Assembly (NCBI RefSeq): GCF_041897535.1
Contig: NZ_CP169217.1
Span: 4,216,001 to 4,280,000 of the forward strand
DNA: 64,000 bases
Reading direction: 5' to 3'
Source of the DNA: Methylomicrobium lacus_A
Lineage (GTDB): Bacteria; Pseudomonadota; Gammaproteobacteria; Methylococcales; Methylomonadaceae
In this document: positions 35,312 to 46,200 of the stretch, in pieces
How positions within the stretch are numbered: position 1 is the stretch's first letter
Layout: every line of letters starts with the position of its first letter
Translations under genes and position numbers: made by a program
The notes under the pieces: generated by a model
Seen by the model: only the letters and a program-made list of their open reading frames with translations
Databases searched by the model: none
What the model was told of the DNA's origin: nothing

Positions 35312-35902
35312 ATGTTAAATAAAAATCGGTTGGCAATTTTATTGATCAGTTTGCTGGTTCTTGTCGGCTGTCAAGGCGGTGGCGGTGTCGGTGTCGGTGG
35401 CATTGGCGGTTCAGCCATGTCAGGGACTGCCGCGGAGATCGATCGTGACGTCGATTATGCGTTACAGGATCTCTATGAGAGTACCCCCGCCGCCAGGTCG
35501 CTGGCAAAGAAGGCGAAAGGCATTCTGGTCTTTCCTCGCATCGTCAAAGCGGGCTTCATGGTGGGCGCGCAATACGGCCGGGGCGGCGCTTTACGGGTCA
35601 GGGGCCGTACCACCGGCTACTACAACAGCGTTTCGGCATCGTATGGCATGCAAGCCGGCGTGCAGGCCTTCGGTTACGCGCTGTTTTTCATGAACGACGA
35701 GGCATTGAATTATCTGGAACGGAGCGAAGGCTGGGAAATCGGCATGGGGCCAAGCATCGTCGTCGTCGATGCGGGCATGGCCAAAACGCTGACGACCACG
35801 ACCGCGAAGGACAATGTCTACGCATTTATCTTCGGCCAGAAAGGATTAATGGCTGGACTGGGTTTGCAGGGTTCCAAAATTTCCCGCATTTATCCGGAAT
35901 AG
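35312..35902 (+). CDS. SYLF/YSC84-domain lipoprotein
   Basis: 196 residues. A lipoprotein signal ends LLVLVGCQGGGG. The SYLF (DUF500) lipid-binding domain covers residues 45-196: AARSLAKKAKGILVFPRIVKAGFMVGAQYGRGGALR, SYGMQAGVQAFGYALFFMNDEAL, and the end GLMAGLGLQGSKISRIYPE. Bacterial members are outer-membrane or periplasmic and related to BPSL1445-like lipoproteins. It follows the Cys-rich gene by 13 bases. Confidence 0.88.
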   Translation: MLNKNRLAILLISLLVLVGCQGGGGVGVGGIGGSAMSGTAAEIDRDVDYALQDLYESTPAARSLAKKAKGILVFPRIVKAGFMVGAQYGRGGALRVRGRTTGYYNSVSASYGMQAGVQAFGYALFFMNDEALNYLERSEGWEIGMGPSIVVVDAGMAKTLTTTTAKDNVYAFIFGQKGLMAGLGLQGSKISRIYPE

Positions 35903-35986
35903 CTGATGCAGCAAAGCGAGCAAATGAGGCTTTCGACGATTTCAAAGACCCCGCTTAACGACATAAATATTTTATAAGGTATTCTG

Positions 35987-36454
35987 ATGAAAACACGTTT
36001 TAAACCCATAAATATGGTTTCTGCGCTCTTGCTGGCGGCTTTGCCCTTATCGGGTTTTGCGCAAAATCTGATGGTTTATCCTGCCCGGGGACAAACGCCG
36101 GACCAGCAATCTAAAGACCGTTATGAATGTCACACCTGGGCAGTTCAGCAGAGCGGTTTTGATCCGAGCAGCGGCGCTGCCCCGTCGCAGCCAAGTACAC
36201 AACAAGGCAGCCTTGGCCGGGAGACACTGAGAGGAGGAGCGCGGGGCGCGGCTGCGGGAGCTGCGATCGGCGCGATTGCGGGCGATGCGGGTACAGGCGC
36301 GGCAATAGGAGCGGTTGCAGGGGGGATGAAACGGCGCTTCGCTCAAAAAGATGCAAACCAGGCAGCTTCGTCAGTCGCAGCCAACGACGGGGCGAATAAT
36401 TATAACCGTGCTTTGGGCGCCTGCCTGACAGGCCGCGGTTATACCGTGCAATAA
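35987..36454 (+). CDS. Glycine-zipper (YMGG-like) exported protein
   Basis: 155 residues with a signal peptide (MVSALLLAALPLSGFAQ). Residues 25-60 contain DRYECHTWAVQQSGFDP, a motif often ahead of bacterial glycine-zipper domains. Residues 80-108 are the zipper GARGAAAGAAIGAIAGDAG and GAAIGAVAGGM, which likely inserts in or lies along the outer membrane. The end YNRALGACLTGRGYTV is also conserved in this type. Exact role unknown. Confidence 0.8.
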   Translation: MKTRFKPINMVSALLLAALPLSGFAQNLMVYPARGQTPDQQSKDRYECHTWAVQQSGFDPSSGAAPSQPSTQQGSLGRETLRGGARGAAAGAAIGAIAGDAGTGAAIGAVAGGMKRRFAQKDANQAASSVAANDGANNYNRALGACLTGRGYTVQ

Positions 36455-36465
36455 ATGGATGATGC

Positions 36466-37275
36466 ATGAGAAATCAAATGAAATCATCTCAAAAATTACC
36501 CCACGAGCCAGTATCTGCCTGGTGGGGGCTGATTTGTCTTTATGCCGAGTTGTTAAGCGGATGCTCGACAGTCCAGACAGAAACGAACAAACTCAAATCC
36601 ATGGTGGTCGAGCCCGCGCCAGATGCCGGCTTTATTGAGCGGCCGGAATTGCAATCCAAACGGGCTGATTTACCGTTTCAGAAGGTTTGGGTTAAAGCCG
36701 GCTTTGACGCCAGCCACTATAAAGAGTTGGTGGTTGCGCCAGTCAATACCCGATACATGCTTGAAATGGATTGGCTTCATCAATTGAGTTCGGCTAATTT
36801 GTTAAGTGATGCCAAAAAAGATATAGAAGAGATTGGCGTGTACTTTCACGACCAAGTTGTAAAAGAATTTAAGGAAGACCCTAACCAGCGGTTTCGTGTG
36901 ATCGAATACCCAAGCGAGCACAAACAACCCGCCTTACGTCTTGAACTGGCATTGATTGAAATCAATCCCTCGCAACCCGCTCTGCATGCAGCCGGTTGGC
37001 TGACACCCGGTGGTGGCACGGCGGCGGGGTTTGTTAATAAGCGTAGAGCCGCGTTCGAAGGCCGGCTGCGTGATCTGCAAACCGCCGAAGTCGTGGCGAC
37101 TTTCGCGGACCGTGATATGCAGGATGCCGGCCCCATCGATTTGACCCGCTTAAGCTGGTATGGACCGGCCAAAGGCATTATGGAACGCTGGGCGAAGCAG
37201 TTTGTCGAGATTGCCAATAAAAAACCGGGAGAGGTTGTTGGCGACCCGGCTCCGTTTACCGTAAGGCCTTTCTAA
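36466..37275 (+). CDS. DUF3313-like lipoprotein
   Basis: 269 residues. The N-terminal hydrophobic part ends in ELLSGCSTVQT, a lipobox. The remainder has the DUF3313 look: FQKVWVKAGFDASHYKELVVAPVNT, DQVVKEFKEDPNQRFRVIEYPS, then ALRLELALIEINPSQP and AAFEGRLRDLQTAEVVATFADRD. The start could be at 36466 or at the Met codon at 36478. It closes the small envelope gene group, with 11 bases to the previous stop. Confidence 0.7.
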   Translation: MRNQMKSSQKLPHEPVSAWWGLICLYAELLSGCSTVQTETNKLKSMVVEPAPDAGFIERPELQSKRADLPFQKVWVKAGFDASHYKELVVAPVNTRYMLEMDWLHQLSSANLLSDAKKDIEEIGVYFHDQVVKEFKEDPNQRFRVIEYPSEHKQPALRLELALIEINPSQPALHAAGWLTPGGGTAAGFVNKRRAAFEGRLRDLQTAEVVATFADRDMQDAGPIDLTRLSWYGPAKGIMERWAKQFVEIANKKPGEVVGDPAPFTVRPF

Positions 37276-37305
37276 ACCCTCTATCCATCGTTCCAGGGTA
37301 ATGTC

Positions 37306-39249
37306 ATGCTGAAGTCATGCATCGTCGAAACGCTGGGTGAGAAGTCTTTACTTCTCCCGCATTACCTGGGCGAGGCGCTCAAGGCCAACGCCAGGGCGAA
37401 ATATCTGTTCGCATTATTGCAGGCGGCCAAAGCCCATGCCGAGCATCCGCATCGCCTGCCAGCCGATCTGCGCGGCGAACGCCAAGCCGCACAGATCAAC
37501 GATGCCACGCTGGATGGCGTCGTTGCCGGCAGTCGACGGCTTGAGAAGGGGCTGTACAAGGTGCCGCAAAGCGTCCGCATCCATGCCGACCTGTTTGCCG
37601 CAGTCGCCGAGATGATCAGGCCGTTGCGGGTCAAGGACGAAAATAATAAGGCTTCGACCTTCGATGATCGCCTCTCGTCGCTGGACCTATCGCTAGCGGC
37701 ACCGAAAGAAGACCTTGTAAGCAGCGAGTACATCACCGGTATGACCGCTGCTCGGCCGGGGCAGAGCGACACCCTGCACCAACTGGTGATGGACTTGCAC
37801 AAGGCATTGAATCGTCTGCAATCCGACATTTCGGTTGGCAACATCGACGGCGCCGCCGTTTACGGACTGGGTGACGGCGACGAGCCACGGGTTGCGGCCT
37901 TCATGCGAGGCCTGAACACTACGGCACCGCTGAAATTCGATCACCCGGGACTTGGCACGACGGCGACGCGGCGAGGACAGACGCTCGTGATTCAGAACGA
38001 CATCGGCACGACCGATGCGCATGTGCTGATCATAGAGGCCGAGGTACTCACGACGACGCTGCGCTATACCGATATCCACCGCAAACGGGCGCGCTTCTTC
38101 CAGAATTTGTTCAAGGCCTTCGACGTGCGCTGGGAAAACACCCTGGAAAAACATAATGATGCGCTAACAGAAGGCAGCGATTTTTATCTTTGCACGGGGC
38201 GGCATCTGGCGCGTGATACCCAAGAGCAGGAGCGCTATTTGGCTTTTTTGGGTTCGCGCATCGTGTTTTTGATTGACTGGAACCGGGCACGCAAGCGCCT
38301 GAGTAATTTTGTCGGCACCAAGGAAGCCATCGACATCCTGCATTGGGCCGCCAACAACAATCTGGGGCATCGCGGCTTCCTTCAGGCCGGCGGCGAGGCG
38401 CTGATCTTCGCTGCGATTGAGCAAGCCGGGCGCGGCCTGATCCGCTATGGGCAACAACTCGACGAGGTCCTGGGGAACGAGGCGACCTGTGAGTTCCTGC
38501 GTTTCGTGTTGCGCACCGCCGCCGAGAGCAGCCTCGCCAACCGTTCGCTACGGCTGATCCAGGACGAAGTCAAGGCAGAACTGCTCAAGCTGTTCCAGTC
38601 CGCCGAGCTGACAGCGATTGCGCTGGCCTGCGACCATGCGGCGCTGATTGCCGAAATTGCCGCATTGGTGCGAGACGGCCTGATACGGCTGGCCGCCGGC
38701 GCCGGCACTGCCGGTGAGCAAGATGCGCACCGCGCCAAGATCTGGGAGAGCCGAGCCGACAAGCTGCTGATTAGGCTGCGTGAATTGGGGCAGGCGACGC
38801 CGGGCGCGATTGCCTACCGTAACATTACCGAGGAGGCCGACGACGGCGCCGATAGCCTGGAGGAGGCCGCTTTCCTGCTGGGACTGGCCGGGGGGGTGGA
38901 GTTGCCGGCACAGGTGATACAGCCGCTGCAGCGACTTGCCACCGCGGGGCTGATGGCCGCCCAGGAATATGTGAAGACCGTCGAGTGTGCGGCCTGGTTA
39001 CAGCACAGCGCCACGCGCGAGGACGTCAATGATTTTCTGGAGGCCGTCGATCGCACGGTCGAATTCGAGCATGAAACGGACACATGCGAGCGCGAAGTCA
39101 CGGCTGAGTTGATGCGGTCCGGCGGCGACGGCCGCTCGCTGCGACTTTACGGCGATCTGGCCGGTCTGATCGAAGAGAGTGCGGATGCGCTCAGAAGTTC
39201 GGCGCTGATGTTACGCGACCATGTTCTCGGCGAGGTACTGGCGCTGTGA
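37306..39249 (+). CDS. Large helical protein with C-terminal PhoU/DUF47-like domain
   Basis: 647 residues, no signal sequence. Residues 1-500 match nothing I recognise (mostly helical, with WENTLEKHNDALTEGSDFYL and ILHWAANNNLGHRGFLQAGGEA). From about residue 505 the pattern is PhoU/DUF47-like: NITEEADDGADSLEEAAFLL, VDRTVEFEHETDTCEREV and GLIEESADALRSSALMLRDHVL, acidic E/DxxxD motifs that bind metal in PhoU. The stop overlaps the GTG start of the next gene by 4 bases (GTGA), so the two are translated together and probably act together. The function is unknown; phosphate or phosphotransfer control is an inference. Confidence 0.65.
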   Translation: MLKSCIVETLGEKSLLLPHYLGEALKANARAKYLFALLQAAKAHAEHPHRLPADLRGERQAAQINDATLDGVVAGSRRLEKGLYKVPQSVRIHADLFAAVAEMIRPLRVKDENNKASTFDDRLSSLDLSLAAPKEDLVSSEYITGMTAARPGQSDTLHQLVMDLHKALNRLQSDISVGNIDGAAVYGLGDGDEPRVAAFMRGLNTTAPLKFDHPGLGTTATRRGQTLVIQNDIGTTDAHVLIIEAEVLTTTLRYTDIHRKRARFFQNLFKAFDVRWENTLEKHNDALTEGSDFYLCTGRHLARDTQEQERYLAFLGSRIVFLIDWNRARKRLSNFVGTKEAIDILHWAANNNLGHRGFLQAGGEALIFAAIEQAGRGLIRYGQQLDEVLGNEATCEFLRFVLRTAAESSLANRSLRLIQDEVKAELLKLFQSAELTAIALACDHAALIAEIAALVRDGLIRLAAGAGTAGEQDAHRAKIWESRADKLLIRLRELGQATPGAIAYRNITEEADDGADSLEEAAFLLGLAGGVELPAQVIQPLQRLATAGLMAAQEYVKTVECAAWLQHSATREDVNDFLEAVDRTVEFEHETDTCEREVTAELMRSGGDGRSLRLYGDLAGLIEESADALRSSALMLRDHVLGEVLAL

Positions 39250-40880
39250 ATAAGGTGATCAATCCGCAGGCTGTATCCGAAGACATGGTGGTCTATATCG
39301 ATCCTGCGTCCGAGGACGTCGCGGCCTTCAGCCCCGAACGCATCGGCTTCAAGGCCCACAATCTATGGCGTATGGCCCGTGCCGGCCTCCCTGTGCCGCC
39401 GGCCTTCGTCGTGACCACGGAAGCCTGTCGGGCTTTCCACGACGCAGGCGGCCGCTTGCCCGATGGTTTGGACACGCTGATCGGTGCGCAGTTACGTCGC
39501 CTGGAGAGTGCGACGGGCCGGAACTTTAATGGATCGCGGCGTCCCCTCATTGTCTCGGTTCGCTCCGGTGCTCCGGTGTCGATGCCGGGGATGCTGGAGA
39601 CCGTGCTCGATGTGGGTCTCAATGATGTGACCGTGCGCGCGCTGACCCGCCAGCTCGGCAATCCTCGCCTCGCATGGGACAGCTACCGGCGCTTCGTCGA
39701 GAGCTTTGCACACATCGCCCAAGGCCTAGAGCTTTCCCCTTTTGCGCGCCTGGCTCATGCGATCTGCCTGCGAGAGGGGGCGGCTTCGACACGCGAACTC
39801 GACGCGCTGGCTCTGCGCGAGCTCTTGCAACAGTCTCAGGATACCTACCATGCGCTGACCGGAAGCCGCGTTCCTCAGGATCCCAACGAGCAGTTGCTCG
39901 CCGCCATCGCGGCGGTATTTCGCTCCTGGAATAGCCCGAAGGCACGAGAATATCGACGGCTCAGAAACTTTGATGAAAACCTCGGTACCACGGCAACCGT
40001 GCAGGTGATGGTGTTTGGCAATGCCGGCGGTGCTTCCGGTTCGGGCGTCGGCTTTACGCGCAATCCCTCGACCGGTGCGAACGAACTCTACGTCGATTTC
40101 CTGGCGAATGCCCAAGGCGAGGACGTGGTATCGGGCCGGTACAGCCTCAGTGGCGCAGCCCAGATCGATGCGATGCTGCCGGCCGTTGGCGTCGCCTTAC
40201 GCGACACCGCACACCGTCTCGAGCGTCTCTTCGGTGATATGCAGGAATTCGAGTTTACGGTCGAGGAAGGCGATTTGAAGCTACTGCAGACACGGACGGG
40301 TCAGCGCACGCGTTGGGCCGCCTGTCAAATCGCCGTCGACCTGATTGCAGAAGGCCTTACTGACTTCGATACCGCGCTAGGGCGTGTTCAGGATATTAAA
40401 TTTGATAAGGTAATGAGACTTCGCGTGGCACCGGATGCGGGCCAGTCGGCTGTGGCGAGGGCAACGCCCGCTAGTTTAGGCGTCGCGACGGGGGCTATTG
40501 CGCTCGACTGCGAGGCCGCCAAACGGATGACGACTGCTGGCCAGCCCTGTCTTTTGATACGCGGTGATACCTCTACCGACGACATTGCAGGTCTTGCCGT
40601 CTGCGCTGGCGTCTTGACGGCTGCAGGCGGGCGTACTGCACACGCCGCCGTGGTAGCAAGGCAGCTCGACAAAGTCTGCCTGGTCGACTGCCGAACCCTT
40701 GAGATCGACATGGAGAACAGACGTATTCGCTTTGGAAACCGCGACTTCGAGGAGGGCGACATACTGACTCTCGACGGTGAGACCGGTGATGTGTATTCCG
40801 GAAAAGTCGCTGTTCGACGCGAAAAGCCAACTGCCGCTATTGAGGTCATTCGGCGCTGGCAGAACAGCAAGACTTGCTAA
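39246..40880 (+). CDS. Pyruvate phosphate dikinase-like protein lacking the PEP/pyruvate barrel domain
   Basis: 544 residues from GTG at 39246. Residues 20-370 are the ATP-grasp nucleotide domain of PPDK (FSPERIGFKAHNLWRMARAG, VSVRSGAPVSMPGMLETVLDVG, FGNAGGASGSGVGFTRNPSTG, EFTVEEGDLKLLQTRTGQRT). Residues 420-530 are the swivelling phosphohistidine domain, with the catalytic His at H466 in GGRTAHAAVVARQL. The protein stops there: the C-terminal TIM barrel that binds PEP or pyruvate in full PPDK (about 870 residues) is absent. It could phosphorylate itself from ATP and pass phosphate to another acceptor. The overlapping PhoU-like gene is the obvious candidate partner. Confidence 0.82.
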   Translation: MNKVINPQAVSEDMVVYIDPASEDVAAFSPERIGFKAHNLWRMARAGLPVPPAFVVTTEACRAFHDAGGRLPDGLDTLIGAQLRRLESATGRNFNGSRRPLIVSVRSGAPVSMPGMLETVLDVGLNDVTVRALTRQLGNPRLAWDSYRRFVESFAHIAQGLELSPFARLAHAICLREGAASTRELDALALRELLQQSQDTYHALTGSRVPQDPNEQLLAAIAAVFRSWNSPKAREYRRLRNFDENLGTTATVQVMVFGNAGGASGSGVGFTRNPSTGANELYVDFLANAQGEDVVSGRYSLSGAAQIDAMLPAVGVALRDTAHRLERLFGDMQEFEFTVEEGDLKLLQTRTGQRTRWAACQIAVDLIAEGLTDFDTALGRVQDIKFDKVMRLRVAPDAGQSAVARATPASLGVATGAIALDCEAAKRMTTAGQPCLLIRGDTSTDDIAGLAVCAGVLTAAGGRTAHAAVVARQLDKVCLVDCRTLEIDMENRRIRFGNRDFEEGDILTLDGETGDVYSGKVAVRREKPTAAIEVIRRWQNSKTC

Positions 40881-41038
40881 AGGCAGGATAGCGATTTTGC
40901 ACGTCCGCAGGCAATCGAATAGCGATAGCCTCGGCAGCGCCAAATCTTTGACATAGATGATGAATATCGAGTGAAAAATTATGTCAAAAAGGTATAAGCT
41001 TCATAAACAACTCTCGCCATTCTTACCGGAGTAAACTC

Positions 41039-42460
41039 ATGGTCACCACCAAGAAAAAAACCAAAAAAACGGCATCCGCCGCAGCGAGCGAAGAGGTTAA
41101 ACCCATAATCTTCCGTGCGCGTTCCGAATCTCTTGCATTTGGAAAGGAAATGCGCGTAAAAGTGCCGCGCTCGAGCCATGCCGGTTGGAAAGCGCCGGCG
41201 CATCGCCGGGATCCGATCGACATTCTGGAAGAATCCAATAAGGATCGCCTGCCGGAACTGGTGCCGATTCGCTATGGGCGCATGCTGCGTAGCCCCTTTA
41301 CCTTTCTGCGGGGTTCCGCGGGCCTGATGGCTTACGATTTGTCGACCACACCGAATAGCGGCCTTCGGGTACAGGCCTGCGGCGACTGCCATCTGATGAA
41401 TTTTGGTCTTTTTGCGACCCCCGAACGCAATATGATATTCGACATCAACGATTTCGACGAAACGCTGCCCGCGCCCTGGGAATGGGATATCAAACGCCTG
41501 GCGGCCAGTTTCGTGGTTGCCGCTCGTGACGAAAGGTTCACTGACGAAGACGCCCAAGCCGTTGCGGTCGAATGCGTCAGGGCGTACCGGGAGAAATTGC
41601 GGGAGTATTCGAAGATGAATCCTCTGGAAATCTGGTACGACCGCCTGGACGCCGACACCCTGCTCGAGATGGCGCCCGATGAAAAAATCAGAAGGTTCCG
41701 CGAGAGGGTCATCGAGAAAGCGGAGCAGCGCGTCGGCGAACAACTTGCGCCCAAAATTGCCGGATCGGTGGGCGGTCGCCATCGGCTGCTCGATCAGCCA
41801 CCCACACTCTTCCATGTACAAGGCGACGAGTATGAACAGCGGGTTCGCGAAGGGCTTAAAGCCTATCGGCTATCGCTCTCCGACGAGCGCAGGGTGCTGT
41901 TCGACCGTTACCGCCTGGAAGACTTTGCGGTGAAAGTCGTCGGCATCGGCAGCGTCGGCACGCGCTGTTTCGCCGCGCTGTTTTTTTCCGCGGAGAACCA
42001 CCCCTTGTTGCTTCAGTTCAAGGAAGCCTGCCCCTCGGTGTTGGAGCCCTATGCCGGAAAAAGCCGCTATGACAATCACGCGCAGCGCGTGGTGATGGGG
42101 CAACGGCTGACACAATCCTCCAGCGATATTTTTTTAGGCTGGTGCGGGGTGCCTGAGACCGGTCGCGATTTCTTCGTGCGCCAGCTGCGCGACATGAAAA
42201 TGTCCGCCCCGATCGAAGGCGGTACCCTCCAGCAGTTTCACCTTTATGCCGAACTCTGCGGCTGGACCCTGGCCCGCGCTCATGCCCGGTCGGGAGATGC
42301 GGCGACGATCAGCGGCTATTTGGGTAAGTCGGACAGCTTCGACCAGGCGATCAGCACATTCGCTTTGGACTATGCGGACCAGACCGAACGCGATCATGCG
42401 GCCTTGGTCGAAGCCGTCAACTCCGGACGAGTGAAGGCGATCATCGAGGAGAATGAATGA
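41039..42460 (+). CDS. DUF2252 family protein
   Basis: 473 residues, cytoplasmic, with a Lys-rich N-terminus. It has the DUF2252 pattern: LVPIRYGRMLRSPFTFLRGSAGLMAYDL, VQACGDCHLMNFGLFATPERNMIFDINDFDETLPAPWEWDIKRLA, VVGIGSVGTRC and SRYDNHAQRVVMGQRLTQSSSDIFLGW. The HLMNFG and FDINDFDE parts resemble the catalytic loop and metal-binding motif of aminoglycoside-phosphotransferase-like kinases, so a small-molecule kinase is possible. The biological role is not established. A GGAG site precedes the ATG. Confidence 0.85.
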   Translation: MVTTKKKTKKTASAAASEEVKPIIFRARSESLAFGKEMRVKVPRSSHAGWKAPAHRRDPIDILEESNKDRLPELVPIRYGRMLRSPFTFLRGSAGLMAYDLSTTPNSGLRVQACGDCHLMNFGLFATPERNMIFDINDFDETLPAPWEWDIKRLAASFVVAARDERFTDEDAQAVAVECVRAYREKLREYSKMNPLEIWYDRLDADTLLEMAPDEKIRRFRERVIEKAEQRVGEQLAPKIAGSVGGRHRLLDQPPTLFHVQGDEYEQRVREGLKAYRLSLSDERRVLFDRYRLEDFAVKVVGIGSVGTRCFAALFFSAENHPLLLQFKEACPSVLEPYAGKSRYDNHAQRVVMGQRLTQSSSDIFLGWCGVPETGRDFFVRQLRDMKMSAPIEGGTLQQFHLYAELCGWTLARAHARSGDAATISGYLGKSDSFDQAISTFALDYADQTERDHAALVEAVNSGRVKAIIEENE

Positions 42461-42505
42461 TCAACGCATGCGTTCGCGCCTAAATCTTAGAACAGAGGAG
42501 CGACC

Positions 42506-43225
42506 ATGAAAAAACACGGCATTACCCGGAGAGAGTGGCTAGTCGGCGCAAGTTGTCTCGGTTTGGGCATGCTCCCGGCCTGTGCAAGCAAAGCGCCTCA
42601 CTCCTCCGGCGCCGTCAATCTGGAGCCTTATCCACGCAATGCAGCCGAGGGGTTGCTCCGCTTGAAGACAGGTAACCGGCGCTTCATGGACGATAAGTCC
42701 ATCCATACACACGAAAATGCTTCCTGGCGCCATCAACTGGTGCAGGAACAAAAACCTTTTGTCACGATTCTCGGGTGCAGCGATTCGCGCGTGCCGCCCG
42801 AGATGATTTTCGACGTTGGTTTTGGCGATGTCTTTACGATCAGGCTTGCCGGCAATATCATCGCGGAAGACGTGATCGGCACTTTGCAATACGGCGTGGC
42901 TCATCTGCATACGCCGCTTGTGGTGGTGATGGGCCATGAAAATTGCGGGGCGGTCACCGCGGCGGTAGAGGAAATGCTCGATAAGCCCAGGGAACGCGAA
43001 CATATCGAAGCGTTGCTGGCTTTAATCCGGCCTGGCCTATCGAAGCTCGATCTGAAACTCGATCACGAGGCATTGCTGCACGCCGCAGTGGAGGCGAATG
43101 TGCGCTGGTCGATGCAGCAACTGATCGCTCTTCCGGAAGCGAAGAGGGCACTGCAGGAAAAACGCGTAACCTTGGTCGGGGCGGTCTATGAGTTGAATAG
43201 CGGACAGGTGCGGTTTCTCGATTAG
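42506..43225 (+). CDS. Exported beta-class carbonic anhydrase
   Basis: 239 residues. A twin-arginine signal (ITRREWLVGASCLGLGMLPAC) points to export of the folded zinc enzyme, with a Cys at the end that may be lipidated. The beta-carbonic anhydrase motifs are complete: CSDSR and the pair H..C in MGHENCGAV supply the zinc ligands and the Asp-Arg dyad. It interconverts CO2 and bicarbonate, here outside the cytoplasm. GAGGAG precedes the ATG. It converges with the kinase gene on the other strand. Confidence 0.92.
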   Translation: MKKHGITRREWLVGASCLGLGMLPACASKAPHSSGAVNLEPYPRNAAEGLLRLKTGNRRFMDDKSIHTHENASWRHQLVQEQKPFVTILGCSDSRVPPEMIFDVGFGDVFTIRLAGNIIAEDVIGTLQYGVAHLHTPLVVVMGHENCGAVTAAVEEMLDKPREREHIEALLALIRPGLSKLDLKLDHEALLHAAVEANVRWSMQQLIALPEAKRALQEKRVTLVGAVYELNSGQVRFLD

Positions 43226-43277
43226 TTGTATGAGTTCAGATTGGATCTGACATTGGCCGGCCGACCCCGATCTTTTG

Positions 43278-46200
43278 CTAAGACTTAGCGGATTTTTCCC
43301 TTGTTGGTAAGGTGAAATAAAAAGTGCTGCCATGTCCTGGTTCGCTTTCGAAATACAAGGAGCCACCATGGGCTTCGAGAAGCGAGCGGCTGATGGATAG
43401 GCCCATGCCCATGCCGTCTGTCTTGGTGGTATAAAAAGGCATTAATATTTTTTGCTGTTGGTCTTTATCAATTCCCGGCCCATTGTCCTTTATGCTGACC
43501 TGTATTGTTTTGTTGAGCGCCAAACGACTACGGATGTTTATGTGGCGATGTTGTTTGGCGGACAAGGTTTCCAGGGCATCGGCGCTGTTGCGGATCAGGT
43601 TGATGATGACTTGTTCGATATGTATAGGGTCGACGTAGATAGGAGGCAGATCGTTTCCCGGTTCGAAGGCCAGCTTGATGCCCTTGTGTTTGAGTTCGGC
43701 ATTACATAGGCTGACCGCGTTATTTATCAACGTATTAATGTCGGTGGTTAAACTGTGTTTTGACTGCGATTTGACAAAATCCCTCATCCGATGAATGATT
43801 CCTCCGGCTCTTAAAGCCTGTTGCTGAGTTTTGTGTAATATCTCGGCGAGTTTTATCAGATCAGGGTTTTCCGTGTTAAGCAGGTTTAAACTGACTTGCG
43901 TATAGCTGGAAATCGCTGAGAGGGGCTGGTTGACTTCATGCGCAATGCCCGAGGCCATTTCACCCATCAGCCCAAGGCGGGTGACATGAGCAAGCTGGTT
44001 GAGACGCTCCTTGTCTTGCTGTTCCCGGGTTTTGCGCAAACTCACGTCACGAACGATATAAGTAAAATAGTGCGCATCATCGATTGAATACTCCGCGATA
44101 GTCTGGTCCACAGGCACCACGGAACCATTTTTGTGCAGGCATTCAACCTCCTGAATTTGGCACCCGGATTTGACTTCAACGGCCAAGTAACCCTCATGGT
44201 TTTCTTTTGAAGATGTCGGCATCAGTTTGTCGATACCGCAACCGATCAGCTCTTCCGGTTTATAGCCAAAAATCGTTTCCACTGCGGCATTGGCGGATAC
44301 GATGGTGTCGGACATATCAACCGTGATAAAGCCCTCCACCGATGCATTAAAAATGGCGTTGAGTTTAGCCTCTATTTGTTTGTGCCGAGTGATATCGTAC
44401 AGAATGATCAAATGCTCACCCGCAAAATTGGGCTGAATCGCAGCGGCACTCGCCAACACGGTTTTAAATCGGTTGTCCTTGCAGCGAATAACCAGCTCCA
44501 AAGGCGGAAAGTCGGTCTTTTCCTTTTTGGCTTTTTCCAGTGTCGTTTGCCAAATCGCTTTGACCTGAAGTCGATAATTCGGATCAGGGTAAGCTTTCGG
44601 CCACCAGTCTGCCAGGGTGGGAATATCATCCAGAGTGTAACCAAAGGTTTGCACAAAGGCCGGATTCAGAAAGGTGATATTCATTTGATCATCGTTTAAG
44701 GCGATCGGCACAGGGGAAACCTCGATGATCGAACGGAATTTTGCCTCGCTGGCTTTTAGCTCGTTTTCCATTTGTTTGCGCTCGGTGATGTCCCGGCAAA
44801 ACAAACAAAGCTGCTGAAATTCTGGCAGGAAAGCGGCCGATATTTCAACGTCAATCAGATGCCCGTCTTTATGCCGGTGACGGGTCTCGAACTGGTCGTA
44901 GCCCTGCACGATCACTTTGGCAATATGCGCTTGTATTTGCTCCGGATTTTCCAATGCTTCCAATTGATCGACGTGCATGTTCACCAATTCATCAATCGAA
45001 TAGCCGCTGATTTTTGCATAGGCCTCGTTAACCTGCAGCAATTTTCCGCTCAGATCGACTATCCAGAATCCGTCCAGGGAGATATCGATCATTGCCTTGA
45101 GTTGATTTAATACCCATCCGGCCCGCTTGCGACCGGTGATGTTTAAATGCTTGACCACAGCGCCTCGATGTGAGCCTTGCAATGGCAACACCGTCATTTC
45201 AAACCAGCGCTGCTGAGTGGGCGAGTGGCAAGGATACTCTAAATGAAAGCTTGCCAGCTCGCCTTTGAGTACCGCCGCAATACCGGCATAAGCGGAACCT
45301 GCCTCATCGCCGTCAGGTTGATTGAAGGCATTCTTGCATGCCGCCAGATAATTAAACCCCAGCATATCGCCGCCGCCATTTTCTTGAGCAAACTTTCGCC
45401 AGGCATTGTTGATGGCAATAATAACCCCCTGAGCGTCGAGAACGGCGAGATGCGAAGTCAACGAGTTAAGGATGCTGACACTTAAGGCCTCACTGTCGCG
45501 CAGTTTTGTTTCCATCTGCTTGCGCTCGTCGATATCGGTAGAAATACCGCATAAGCCGTAAATACTGCCGTCCTCATGGCGCAACGGTTGTTTAATGGAA
45601 AGATAGGTGCGGGTGACGGCCTTGTCTTTGAGGGTATACTTATTCTCGTAAGCGATACGTTCCCCCAGTTCAATGACCCGGCGATCGTTTTCGCGCAATT
45701 TTAGCGTTGTCGCCTCATCAAACAGGACATCGTCCGATTTTCCGATGATGTCTTCCGCCGTTTTGCCAAGCAATCGCAGTACCGGCTGATTGACGTACTG
45801 GTATCGATAGTTGCAATCCTTGATATAAATAAAGGCCTCGACATTGTCGAGAATGGTAGAGAGTTTGTGTTCGTTTTCCAGCAATGCCGCTTCAGCGCTT
45901 TTTCTTTGTAGGATTTCAGCTTGCAGTTGCGCGGCGCTGGGCAAAGACAAGGCGCGGGGAATCAACCATAGCATCAGCACGGCGGAGGCAAGCGAAATAA
46001 TCGCGGTAAAGCCTTTAACCCAGCCATCCAGCCAATATAAAGGTATCCAGACCGTGATTGCTGACAGTAAATGAGTAGTGCCGCAGGCGACAATAAACCC
46101 TGCAAACAGGGCAACCAGCCACGGATAGGGAAAATCTTTGCGCTGCCGGATAAAATAGACCAGCGTCAGCGGGATCGAATAATAAGCGATTGTGATCACC

